Part shown: piece after piece, positions 56,277-64,000 of the stretch
Position numbering within the stretch: the first letter of the stretch is position 1
Layout of the letters: every line of letters starts with the position of its first letter
Source: Methanosarcina vacuolata Z-761
GTDB taxonomy: Archaea > Halobacteriota > Methanosarcinia > Methanosarcinales > Methanosarcinaceae
Assembly (NCBI RefSeq): GCF_000969905.1
Contig: NZ_CP009520.1
Location: forward strand, 2,852,001-2,916,000
Length of the DNA stretch: 64,000 nucleotides
Direction: 5' to 3'
Notes under the pieces: generated by a model
What the model saw: the letters and a program-made list of their open reading frames with translations, nothing else
What the model was told of the DNA's origin: nothing
Databases searched by the model: none
Position numbers and translations under genes: made by a program

Positions 56277-56885
56277 ATGAAAAGAATTGTGATTCTCGAT
56301 TACGGGCTTGGAAACCTCCGCAGTGTTCAAAAAGGGCTTGAACAAGTCGGATCAAGTCCCGCAATCTCAGGGGATCCTGAGGAGATTCTTGCCGCAGACG
56401 GTTTAATTCTCCCGGGCGTCGGCGCTTTTGTGGACGCGATGAAGTGCCTTGACCCCATCAAAGGGACTATAGAAGAATACGCACAGTCAGGCAAGCCGAT
56501 GCTCGGGATCTGTCTTGGACAACAGGTTCTCATGAGTTCTTCGGAGGAAGGAAAGCTTACTGATGGGCTTAACCTTATTTCCGGAAAGGTGCTGCGCTTT
56601 CCAAAGTCCGAGCTAAAGGTGCCTCATATTGGCTGGAATAACATTAAAATCGAGCAGGACCACCCTCTGTTTAAAGGAATTCCTGACAACTCTTTCGTAT
56701 ACTTCGTCCATTCCTACTATGTGGACACAGCGTCTGAAAACACCCTTGCATCCTGCAATTATGGGCTGGACTTTTCAGCGTCTGTCGTAAATTCCAAAGG
56801 TAATGTTATGGGTACCCAGTTCCACCCTGAAAAAAGTGGAACTATCGGATTGAAGATTCTGAAAAACTTTGTAGACATGTGCTGA
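56277..56885 (+). CDS. hisH: Imidazole glycerol phosphate synthase subunit HisH
   Basis: A 202-residue glutamine amidotransferase that feeds ammonia to HisF in histidine synthesis. The start MKRIVILDYGLGNLRSVQKGLE is typical. The nucleophile Cys is in PMLGICLGQQVLMSSSEEG, and the His-Glu pair in VMGTQFHPEKSG. VPHIGWNNI is also conserved. hisF is not in the window. Confidence 0.97.
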   Translation: MKRIVILDYGLGNLRSVQKGLEQVGSSPAISGDPEEILAADGLILPGVGAFVDAMKCLDPIKGTIEEYAQSGKPMLGICLGQQVLMSSSEEGKLTDGLNLISGKVLRFPKSELKVPHIGWNNIKIEQDHPLFKGIPDNSFVYFVHSYYVDTASENTLASCNYGLDFSASVVNSKGNVMGTQFHPEKSGTIGLKILKNFVDMC

Positions 56886-57087
56886 AAGGATTTCTCTAAG
56901 GAATTTTCCTTGGCTCAAAATTTATTTTTTCATTTTTTCTGGTTATTTAATTCTGATTCCTGTGCACTTTACACTAAAGTATCTAAAATCAACAGAATAC
57001 CTAAAATAAATGGATTGATACTTGAATGCCAAACTATCCTGCCCTGCATACCTTTCAGGGCAGAAATATCTGCAAGAGATGGTTACT

Positions 57088-58413
57088 ATGGATATAGAAG
57101 GCTACGCAAAACGGGCTCTCAGGGAGAACCCCTCAAATGAAGCAGAGCTTGAGGCAAAGCTGGCTTCAAGAATTCTTGAAATTAAGCATATAAACCCAGA
57201 TAGGGCTCATGAGATCGCGGCTGCGGTTGTTTGTGAGGCAAAAGCAACACTTGATGTGACAGGTGATGTGTTAAGCCCCACTTTCTCAGGAGTTTCAATG
57301 GGAGAATTCGGGGTAGGTTCCAGGGGTACAGGGGATTTTTACGTTCATTCCAAGCTTGGAGAAGTTATAGGCAAGACAGGTGCTGTTGTGGATAGCTCTC
57401 AGCTTGATGACTCTGGAGTTGTCAAAATCGGCGAAGACTACCTCGTGGTTACAATTGACGGAATTCATTCTCGCCTGAGCGACTTTCCTTTTCTTTCGGG
57501 CTTTCACGTAGCTCGGGCAGCTCTGCGTGATATATACGCTATGGGAGCTCGCCCCCTGGCAATGCTTTCCGACATTCATGTAGCAGACGACGGAGATGTA
57601 GCAAAGATCTTCGACCATATTGCAGGAATAACCACGGTCTCGGAACTTACCGGAATACCTCTTATTACAGGAAGCACGCTTCGAATCGGCGGGGACATGG
57701 TCATAGGTGAACGCATGACAGGCGGAGTTGGAGCTGTAGGCATAACCTCTTCTCTGACCTCGCGGAACCGGACCGAAGCGGGAGACCTCATCCTTATGAC
57801 AGAAGGCGCAGGTGGGGGTACGGTTTCCACAACTGCACTTTACTATGGGATGCATGAAGTTGTGGAGGAAACCATTAATATCCGTTTCCTGGAAGCCTGC
57901 GAGGTCCTGTTGCAGTCCGGACTGCATAAGAAAGTCCATTCGATGACTGATGTAACCAACGGCGGGATCAGGGGAGATGCAAAAGAAATTTCAAAGACCG
58001 CGAGGGTAAAACTGGTCTTTGAAGAGGAAAAGATAAGGGCTCTTGTGAACCCAAAGGTGCTTTCAATGCTTGAAAGCCTGAAAATCGACTATCTTGGAGT
58101 TTCTCTCGATGCCCTGCTTATAATTGTTCCCCCTGCATATGCTGATGAAATTCTTGATACTGTCAGAGCTGCAGATATTAAAATTGATGTCATAGGGCGT
58201 GTTGAGGAAGGAAACGGAGCTGAAATCTTCTTAAATGGTGAATGCCGGGACTTCACACCAAGGTTTAGAGAGTCTGCATATACACCAGTTAAAAAAGTTC
58301 ATGGAGAAGAGAATCCCAGGGACTTTGAAGAAATGAAAGCAGCAATTGATAAGGCCGCTCTTGAAGCTATTGAAAAGAAACAGAAAGTCCTCGAAAAAAT
58401 AAGAAGCAAATAA
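57088..58413 (+). CDS. AIR-synthase-related protein (methanogen marker type)
   Basis: About 441 residues from the ATG at 57088 (MDIEGYAKRALRENPSNEAEL); upstream ATG (57079) and TTG (57022) codons are less likely. The PurM/HypE/SelD fold is clear: the Gly/Asp-rich ATP segments VVTIDGIHSRLSDFPFLSGFHVARAALRDIYAMGARPLAMLSDIHVADDGD and LILMTEGAGGGTVSTTALYYG, and HSMTDVTNGGIRGDAKE. In methanogens this group is one of the proteins conserved with methanogenesis, but its reaction is unknown to me. It lies after hisH on the same strand, with an unrelated gap of 200 bp. Confidence 0.85.
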   Translation: MDIEGYAKRALRENPSNEAELEAKLASRILEIKHINPDRAHEIAAAVVCEAKATLDVTGDVLSPTFSGVSMGEFGVGSRGTGDFYVHSKLGEVIGKTGAVVDSSQLDDSGVVKIGEDYLVVTIDGIHSRLSDFPFLSGFHVARAALRDIYAMGARPLAMLSDIHVADDGDVAKIFDHIAGITTVSELTGIPLITGSTLRIGGDMVIGERMTGGVGAVGITSSLTSRNRTEAGDLILMTEGAGGGTVSTTALYYGMHEVVEETINIRFLEACEVLLQSGLHKKVHSMTDVTNGGIRGDAKEISKTARVKLVFEEEKIRALVNPKVLSMLESLKIDYLGVSLDALLIIVPPAYADEILDTVRAADIKIDVIGRVEEGNGAEIFLNGECRDFTPRFRESAYTPVKKVHGEENPRDFEEMKAAIDKAALEAIEKKQKVLEKIRSK

Positions 58414-58455
58414 AGCCTTTTTTTCAAAGGCTTTTAAAAAAGGCTTTAGCGAAAA
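58414..58455. terminator. Hairpin terminator AAAGCCTTT/AAAGGCTTT
   Basis: Immediately after the AIR-synthase-like stop, AAAGCCTTT and AAAGGCTTT form a stem with a T-rich loop, and GGCTTT recurs downstream. Matching AAAAGCCTTTT sequences near 58500 and 58520 face the convergent nfeD gene, so the region can end transcription from both sides. Confidence 0.65.
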
Positions 58456-58565
58456 AAATGTTTAAATTAGATGTCTAAATTACTTAACACATTTTAGTCA
58501 AAAGCCTTTTCAAGTTTTTTAAAAGGCGTAAAAGAAAAAAAATTGAGCCGGAGGAGAGGGGATAA

Positions 58566-59894
58566 TTACATTTTTCTTTTTACTAAAAGGGTTTCCCTTA
58601 CTTTTCCAGTAATTTCGACCTCTACCTTCGGTTCAATTTCCTCTTCTGAATGAGCTTTCCAGTATTCTCCTTTATAGCGGACAAAGCCTGCTTTTTGAGG
58701 CCCTAAAGGGTCTATAGTTTCGGCAATTTCCCCTATAAACTCCCCAATAACCGGTTTTTTATTTCTGATCTCTGTTACTTTGTAGATTGCAAAAACCAGG
58801 AACAATCCGAAAACAACCGTTGGGGCAACGACGGTCAGGGCAAGAACCTTTCGAAATTCTGGGGTGTAAATATTTTCGCTTCCCATGGGTACAAGGAGTA
58901 TACTTCCTATTATGAGACTGATTAGGCCCGCAAACCCAAATATCCCAAATCCAGGTACTTTAATCTCAATGATCAGAAGTCCTATTCCTAAAAGAATAAG
59001 GAAAATTGCCCCTATATTAATATCAAAGCCTGTGCCTATCAACCCGAGTGCGATTGAGATGAGTCCAAAAACTTCTGCTCCTGCTCCCGGACTTGAGATT
59101 CCAAAAATTAGCCCGTAAATTCCCAGGGTCAAAAGAAGGGATGAGATAATCGGGTTTGAAATCAACCCTAAAAGGGAGAGAGAAAGTGGAGATTCATAAT
59201 TTTCTATCCCTGCATTTTCGGTTTGCAGGACTTTTCCTTTTACCTCCTGCCCGTCAATCTGTGTCAGCAAATTCGGGATAGAAGGTGCTACATATTCTAT
59301 TACGTTGCTCTTCAGAGCTTCCTGTGCGTCAAGATTTTTATTTTTCGTTATGACTTCTTCTGCAAAGGTCTCGTTTCTCCCGTGTTTACTGGCTGTTGCA
59401 ACCGAAAATTTGACAAGAGCATTTATTATTTTCTCTTCTGTTATGGGTTTTGTCCCTTCTGCCGACATCTGAACGGGCTGAGCTGATCCTATAACCGTGA
59501 AAGGCGCCATTGCAGCGATATCGGTTCCCATGAGGATGAGAGTCCCGGCTGACCAGGCTTTACCACTTTCGGGCACATACCCGATAACAGGCACGCTCGC
59601 ATTCTCAATTGCGCTTATGACTGTTTGAGTTTCATCCAGGCCTCCACCTGGAGTATTCAAGCTAATTACAAGGGCCTCAAAATTTTCATTTTCAGCTTTT
59701 TCTATGGCATCTGCTATAATATCATCTGAAGCTGGTGTAATAGCCTCGGATATTTCAAGCACAAGTACTTTCTGTTGAGGTCCTGCATCCACAGAGGGTA
59801 TAGAAACGGCTATGAGGATGAAACATAGGAAAAAAATAAAGAAGAGATTTGGACCTCTTTCTACAGACATGGTTACCGGTCTTTTCTTGCTCAT
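58566..59894 (-). CDS. nfeD: NfeD-type membrane serine protease
   Basis: A 442-residue long-form NfeD. After a signal anchor (FFIFFLCFILIAVSIPSVDA) comes a ClpP-like protease domain: VLEISEAITPASDDIIADAIEKA, ISLNTPGGGLDETQ, GKAWSAGTLILMGTDIAAMAPFTVIGSA (catalytic Ser in SAGT) and TKNKNLDAQEALKSNVIEYVA (catalytic Lys region). Four to five membrane helices span residues about 240-370, and a C-terminal OB-fold domain ends the protein. NfeD partners the stomatin gene directly upstream and cleaves hydrophobic segments of stomatin-type proteins in characterised archaeal pairs. Confidence 0.94.
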   Translation of the reverse strand: MSKKRPVTMSVERGPNLFFIFFLCFILIAVSIPSVDAGPQQKVLVLEISEAITPASDDIIADAIEKAENENFEALVISLNTPGGGLDETQTVISAIENASVPVIGYVPESGKAWSAGTLILMGTDIAAMAPFTVIGSAQPVQMSAEGTKPITEEKIINALVKFSVATASKHGRNETFAEEVITKNKNLDAQEALKSNVIEYVAPSIPNLLTQIDGQEVKGKVLQTENAGIENYESPLSLSLLGLISNPIISSLLLTLGIYGLIFGISSPGAGAEVFGLISIALGLIGTGFDINIGAIFLILLGIGLLIIEIKVPGFGIFGFAGLISLIIGSILLVPMGSENIYTPEFRKVLALTVVAPTVVFGLFLVFAIYKVTEIRNKKPVIGEFIGEIAETIDPLGPQKAGFVRYKGEYWKAHSEEEIEPKVEVEITGKVRETLLVKRKM

Positions 59895-59947
59895 TCATTT
59901 CCTTCAGTTCTTTTGCTGTTATTATCCTTTTTTAAGCTTATTTTTGT

Positions 59948-60730
59948 TTACTGCTCTTTTCTTTCCGCAATAGCCGTAGATAAAGCCGCTATATTTCCGG
60001 TTTCAAGAGCCTGGGATTGGGTAACTACTATGAGGTTCTTTTCCCTGGCAATCTCGGCTAAAGTTTGTAGCTCCCTCAGCTTGATTGCTGCGGGCACACC
60101 TTCATAGCAAATTGCAGCTTCTCTCATTTTCTGCGCAGCCTGGGATTCTCCTTCCGCAAGGATAATTCTGGCACGCTTTTCTCTTTCGGCTTCAGCCTGT
60201 TTGGCAATTGCTCTTTTCATCGTATCAGGCAGGGCAACGTCTCTAATTGTAACTCCTGTAACCTTGATCCCCCAGGGATCTGTAGACTTGTCCAGAAGCT
60301 CTTGAATTTGTTTATTGATACTTTCTCTTTCCGAAAGCAGCTCATCAAGTTCCATCTGTCCCATAACGTCTCTCAGGGTAGTCTGTGAGAGGGTAGAAGT
60401 CGCAAACATGTAATTTTCAACCTGAGTTATGGCAGCTCCAGGTTCTATGACCTTGTAATAAACAACCGCATCAACCTCAACCGTGACGTTATCCCTGGTG
60501 ATTACAGCCTGCTTGGGTACATCGATTGCAACAACTCTCAGATCTATTTTTAAGGCTCTGTCGACAATTGGGATAATCAAAAAAATTCCAGGGCCTTTTA
60601 CGCCACTGAGACGTCCCAACCTGAAAATAACTACTCTCTCATATTCGTTAACCATTTTTATTGATTGTGAGAGTATTAATATTACAACTAATAATACAGG
60701 AAGGTAGATTTGACTGGCAAAGATGCTCAT
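59948..60730 (-). CDS. Stomatin/prohibitin (SPFH) membrane protein
   Basis: A 260-residue stomatin. It has one N-terminal membrane segment (IYLPVLLVVILILSQSI), then the SPFH domain: YERVVIFRLGRLSGVKGPGIFLIIPIVDRALKIDLRVVAIDVPKQAVITRDNVTVEVDAVVYYKV and LRDVMGQMELDELLSERE. The C-terminal coiled coil is rich in Ala, Glu and Arg (KRAIAKQAEAEREKRARIILAEGE). It is upstream of nfeD by 53 bases, the classic pair. It probably scaffolds membrane protein quality control. Confidence 0.95.
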   Translation of the reverse strand: MSIFASQIYLPVLLVVILILSQSIKMVNEYERVVIFRLGRLSGVKGPGIFLIIPIVDRALKIDLRVVAIDVPKQAVITRDNVTVEVDAVVYYKVIEPGAAITQVENYMFATSTLSQTTLRDVMGQMELDELLSERESINKQIQELLDKSTDPWGIKVTGVTIRDVALPDTMKRAIAKQAEAEREKRARIILAEGESQAAQKMREAAICYEGVPAAIKLRELQTLAEIAREKNLIVVTQSQALETGNIAALSTAIAERKEQ

Positions 60731-61291
60731 AATTTTTATGACCTCTTATTCCATTAATATTTAAATTAGACTTAATAATAACTAAGTATTCTTTATTCGG
60801 ATAATCAATAATAAACTTTCTATAAAATAAGTATTCATAATTCAAAAATTTTGCACCCTGCACTCTAGAAACATCTGAAAAGCTTATATTATTATTGTAT
60901 TATTTATTATTTCTTCCTTCTCTATATCTTCATTGACCTCAGTTTTTCAGATTTTGAGCAATACCGGAGAAGGAAAAATGTCAAAAATGCAGATGCCTGA
61001 TTGGATGAAATTATGAAGAAACTTTGAGAGACTCATTCTGAGAAATACTTGTCTCTGAAAACACTTATATTTGGAACATAGAAAATATAAAACAGGGAAA
61101 AGTGAGTTAACAGGGAAAAAGAACCAGAATGATATTGATTTTTGGCCCTGATAAGGCCGCAGAGTTAGATCAGCATACTTAAAAGCTGACACTAAGAACG
61201 AGAAACACTGTCAGGTTCAGAAACTTATTCTGAGCCACAAACAGTAAGTCAAGAAAACGCAGGTTCGGAAGAACCATTGGTGTTGATACTA
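60731..61291. other. AT-rich divergent intergenic region
   Basis: No supported gene. The left part is AT-rich with TATA-like sequence near 60755-60770 on the minus strand for the stomatin operon. On the plus side no clear TATA box is close to the start of the next gene. Confidence 0.4.
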
Positions 61292-63424
61292 ATGAGTAAG
61301 GAATGTCCAGACTGCCACGGACGTGGCTATGAAGTTGTTTCAACTGAAATCTGCCCTCAGTGTAAGGGCAAAGGTAAATCAAAATCAATTGATTTCATGA
61401 AAATGTCAGAAAAAAATATTGACAGCATTTTAAAAAATGGTGCTGCCTGTGAGAAATGTAAAGGCGCTGGAAGTATCGAAGTAACTACTCCCTGTAAAAC
61501 CTGTAAGGGGCTGGGGAAGATATACACATGCAAGATTTGTGGAGCACGTATTGAGAACCCCCAGGATCCCGATGAAGAAGTATGCGATTCCTGTGCTCAT
61601 TCTCAGTATGTTTATGCCCTTGATGAGTCCTGCGACCTTAAAGATGTGGAAGCAGGAAAACTTTATCATGGGGTAGTGAGCAGTAAAGCGTCTTTTGGGG
61701 TATTTGTGGACCTTAACCCTCACGTAAGAGGGCTTATGCATTCTAGCAATGTCGGAGTTCCTCCAGAAGTGGGAGATGCCGTGATTGTACTGGTAAAAAG
61801 CATTAAGGCCGGAGGAAAGCTTGATCTGATCCCTAAAACCCTTAAAAAATACGAAACTGTCGAGATTGAAAAAGAGCTTCCGCTCAAAAATTCAGCTGAA
61901 ATCGACTCCAGTATGAAGGGCAGGCTCCTCAGAATTGAAGGAGAAGTAATTCAGGTAAAGCAGACCAGCGGGCCCACGATTTTTACAATTAGCGATGAGG
62001 GAGGCTTTGTGCCCTGTGCAGCCTTTGAGAGCGCAGGGAAAAGGTCCTATCCGCATATTGACATAGAAATGATTGTTTCCATTACCGGAGAAGTGACTTT
62101 GCGAGATGACCAGATCCAGATCGAGGTCATGAGCATGAAATTGCTGACCGGAGAGAAGGAAGCAATTGTCAGGGGCAGAGTTGAGAGAGAAATTGACAAA
62201 AAGGCAGCTCCTGCGGATATTCCTTTCCTTGTCAAAAGCGAGATTATGGAGAAACTTAAACCCAGGATGCTCCATGTAGCCAAAGAAATCAAAAGAGCTA
62301 TTCTCCATTCAACCCCGATTATTCTAAGGCATCATGCCGATGCCGATGGCATTACCTCGGCAATTGCAATTGAAAGGGCCATCCTGCCCCTTATTACGGA
62401 AATCGGAGGAATGGATGCAGAGTATTACTTCTACAAGCGTGCCCCGTCCAAAGCTCCTTTTTATGAACTTGCCGATGTTACGAGGGATATTTCGTTTGCA
62501 CTTGAAGATCTTTCCAGGCACGGTCAGAAAATGCCTCTTGTAATCCTGGTAGACAACGGATCAACGGAAGAAGACGTACCTTCAATGCGGCAGGCCAAAG
62601 TCTATGGAATCGACATGCTTGTTATCGACCACCACCATCCGGATGAGATTGTTGACCAGTACCTTATAGGGCATGTAAATCCTGCGCATGTGGGAGGAGA
62701 TTTCGGGGTTACTGCCGGAATGCTCTGTGCTGAAGTTGCTCGTATGATCAATCCCGATATTAGCGACACAATAAAACATCTTCCAGCGGTTTCGGCAGTT
62801 GGAGACCGTTCAGAGGCTCCGGAAGCTGAGAGGTATATCTCTCTTGTCTCGGACCGTTATAACCTTGAAGAGCTGAAAGAAATGGCTCTGGCTCTGGACT
62901 ATGAGCAGTTCTGGCTGAAATTCAGTAGTGGAAAGGGCATTATCGACGACATCCTGGATCTCGGGGATCATGAAACCCATAAAAACCTGGTTTCCCTGCT
63001 CTGCGAACAGGCAAATACCATGATCCAGGACCAGCTTGAGACCTGCCTCTTTAATGTAAAGTCTCAAAAACTGTCAAATGGAACTATCATGAACGTGATA
63101 GACGTTGAAAACTACGCCCAGAAGTTCACCTTCCCGCCACCAGGAAAGACCTCAGGAGAAGTTCATGACGTGCTTACCAAAAGATATCCGGATAAACCTG
63201 TGGTAACCATTGGCTACGGTCCTGATTTTGCGGTCATCCGTTCAAAGGGTGTGCTCATGAATATTCCGAAAATCGTCAGGGAACTCCGGGAAGAAATGAA
63301 AGGTGCAGGCGTCAGCGGAGGAGGACATCTGGTTGTAGGAAGTATCAAATTTGTAGAAGGAATGAGGACTGAGGTGTTATCAAGGCTTGCTGAAAAGATA
63401 GGAGCCACCGATGTCGAATATTAA
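61292..63424 (+). CDS. RecJ-like DHH phosphoesterase with zinc-finger and S1/OB domains
   Basis: About 710 residues from the ATG at 61292. Residues 1-110 carry DnaJ-type and rubredoxin-like zinc motifs (CPDCHGRGYE, CPQCKGKGK, CEKCKGAG, CKTCKGLGK, CKICG and CDSC). An S1 RNA-binding domain follows (LYHGVVSSKASFGVFVDLNPHVRGLMHSS), then an OB fold (RIEGEVIQVKQTSGPTIFTISDEGG). The DHH nuclease domain has ILRHHADADGITSAIAIERA, VILVDNGSTEED and the signature MLVIDHHHPDEI. DHHA1 ends with GAGVSGGGHLVVGSIKF. It resembles archaeal RecJ-family proteins linked to the replisome or RNA decay; the exact class is uncertain. Confidence 0.9.
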   Translation: MSKECPDCHGRGYEVVSTEICPQCKGKGKSKSIDFMKMSEKNIDSILKNGAACEKCKGAGSIEVTTPCKTCKGLGKIYTCKICGARIENPQDPDEEVCDSCAHSQYVYALDESCDLKDVEAGKLYHGVVSSKASFGVFVDLNPHVRGLMHSSNVGVPPEVGDAVIVLVKSIKAGGKLDLIPKTLKKYETVEIEKELPLKNSAEIDSSMKGRLLRIEGEVIQVKQTSGPTIFTISDEGGFVPCAAFESAGKRSYPHIDIEMIVSITGEVTLRDDQIQIEVMSMKLLTGEKEAIVRGRVEREIDKKAAPADIPFLVKSEIMEKLKPRMLHVAKEIKRAILHSTPIILRHHADADGITSAIAIERAILPLITEIGGMDAEYYFYKRAPSKAPFYELADVTRDISFALEDLSRHGQKMPLVILVDNGSTEEDVPSMRQAKVYGIDMLVIDHHHPDEIVDQYLIGHVNPAHVGGDFGVTAGMLCAEVARMINPDISDTIKHLPAVSAVGDRSEAPEAERYISLVSDRYNLEELKEMALALDYEQFWLKFSSGKGIIDDILDLGDHETHKNLVSLLCEQANTMIQDQLETCLFNVKSQKLSNGTIMNVIDVENYAQKFTFPPPGKTSGEVHDVLTKRYPDKPVVTIGYGPDFAVIRSKGVLMNIPKIVRELREEMKGAGVSGGGHLVVGSIKFVEGMRTEVLSRLAEKIGATDVEY

Positions 63425-63846
63425 AGGGCTTTAATAGCCTCTTTCCTTCCTTTGCTTCTATTCTGGATAGAAAAATTCTATTTTTAAATAGTCTATTTTT
63501 AAGAAATTGAGTTTTTAAGAAATTGAGTTTTTAAGATATTGAGTTTTTAAGAAATTGAGTTCTTAAGAAATTGAATTTTTAAGAAATTGAGTTTTTAAGA
63601 TATTGAGTTCTCAAAAAGTTATAATCTTAAAATATGCCCTCTTAAGAAGTTCTAATTTTTACACAAAATTTCCTTGAAAATGACTCGTTATTTGAAAATG
63701 ACTCGTCAAACTATTTTTCATAAAAAATAATAAAGACAATCTTAATTAAACACTAATTTTAAAAAATGCTGCAAGTTATGGGAAACCTCTCACTTGGAAA
63801 GGCTCCCATACAAAAGAGTATTAACAGTTTATCCTTGCTTTGCTTT
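63425..63846. repeat. Intergenic region with a 16-bp tandem repeat
   Basis: AAGAAATTGAGTTTTT and variants repeat seven times from 63501 to 63612, with an eighth weak copy. The remaining sequence to 63846 is AT-rich and holds no supported gene. GACTCGT occurs twice near 63681 and 63700. Confidence 0.85.
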
Positions 63847-64000
63847 TTAGTCCAGGCGTACAATCCTTACAAGAGACTGGATCGGGACATTAGCAATCAT
63901 ATCTGCGCCTTTTTTATCTACAAGAACTGCTACAGCTCTTGGTTTTGCGCCCATTTCCCGAAGCTGCTCAATGACTTCCATAGTTGTGGAACCTGTGGTA
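63847..64000 (-). CDS. Orotate phosphoribosyltransferase-like protein (3' end only)
   Basis: Only the last 50 codons are in the window; the gene continues past the right edge. The translation [33 protein letters not shown], then [12 protein letters not shown] and a stop, has the PRPP-loop Thr-Thr-Gly-Ser-Thr of type I phosphoribosyltransferases and the C terminus of the archaeal PyrE-like/GfcR group. Members with an N-terminal helix-turn-helix are regulators; whether that domain is present cannot be seen. Confidence 0.75.
   Translation of the reverse strand, partial: TTGSTTMEVIEQLREMGAKPRAVAVLVDKKGADMIANVPIQSLVRIVRLD

Overview
The window is AT-rich DNA from a methanogenic archaeon, almost certainly a Methanosarcina. 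The reasons are a nifH followed directly by a nifI-type PII gene, a DUF1724 (Msr-type) winged-helix regulator, a methanogen-type AIR-synthase-like protein, archaeal versions of pheT, RNase HII, a RecJ-like DHH protein and a GfcR/PyrE-like protein, beta-helix surface proteins, long AT-rich intergenic regions and many small inverted-repeat elements. The species cannot be fixed from the sequence alone.

Layout. 0-4.7 kb: nifI1 (partial) and nifH on the minus strand. Divergent from them is a two-gene unit, a 70-residue protein ending in Gly-Gly and a radical-SAM protein fused to a periplasmic-binding-protein-like domain, with a 28-bp palindrome over its TATA box. A thioredoxin-like lipoprotein follows. 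5-11.3 kb: ilvD, a small winged-helix regulator, purS-purQ, a beta-helix surface protein and rnhB. 11.9-18.8 kb: a type I-C CRISPR-Cas locus, cas3-cas5c-cas8c-cas7 followed by an array of 18 repeats and 17 spacers. cas1 and cas2 are absent, and only the first 56 bases of cas4 remain, fused to the first repeat, so the locus has interference genes but no adaptation module and no ordinary leader. cas3 carries an internal 40-codon tandem duplication. 19-21.3 kb: pheT and a PUA/EVE-like protein. 21.4-28.5 kb: an accessory zone with duplicated hairpin repeats, an Msr-type regulator, a formylglycine-generating-enzyme-like gene with a 12-bp tandem repeat and a decayed second copy, two small transposon-like elements with target-site duplications, another beta-helix protein, and a two-gene unit of a small protein and a membrane M48-type protease.

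28.9-37.7 kb: gadB-like decarboxylase, pepD-like dipeptidase, a 1.5-kb non-coding region with hairpins and small repeated elements, a metallo-beta-lactamase-fold protein, a methyltransferase and a TPR protein. 38-46 kb: an IS4-type transposase fossil, a pentapeptide-repeat protein, a large secreted protein, an intron-containing tRNA-Arg(UCG), a KaiC-like ATPase with a response regulator, and a coiled-coil membrane protein. 46.6-55.7 kb: a PadR regulator with its own operator followed by a 14-helix MFS exporter, pilin-like Ig-domain proteins, a segmental duplication that copied the end of the exporter gene and a pilin-like gene, and a complete ISL3-family insertion sequence with an 8-bp target duplication and a frameshifted transposase. 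55.9-64 kb: a small Cys-rich protein, hisH, the AIR-synthase-like protein, a stomatin/NfeD pair, the RecJ-like protein, and the 3' end of a PyrE/GfcR-like gene.

Housekeeping genes (ilvD, purSQ, rnhB, pheT, hisH, recJ-like) alternate with accessory islands. The strongest unexpected observations are the exact cas4-repeat junction, the cas3 duplication, the radical-SAM fusion unit divergent from nifH with its palindromic promoter, and several families of small non-autonomous elements, one of which can be compared with an uninterrupted paralogous site inside the window.
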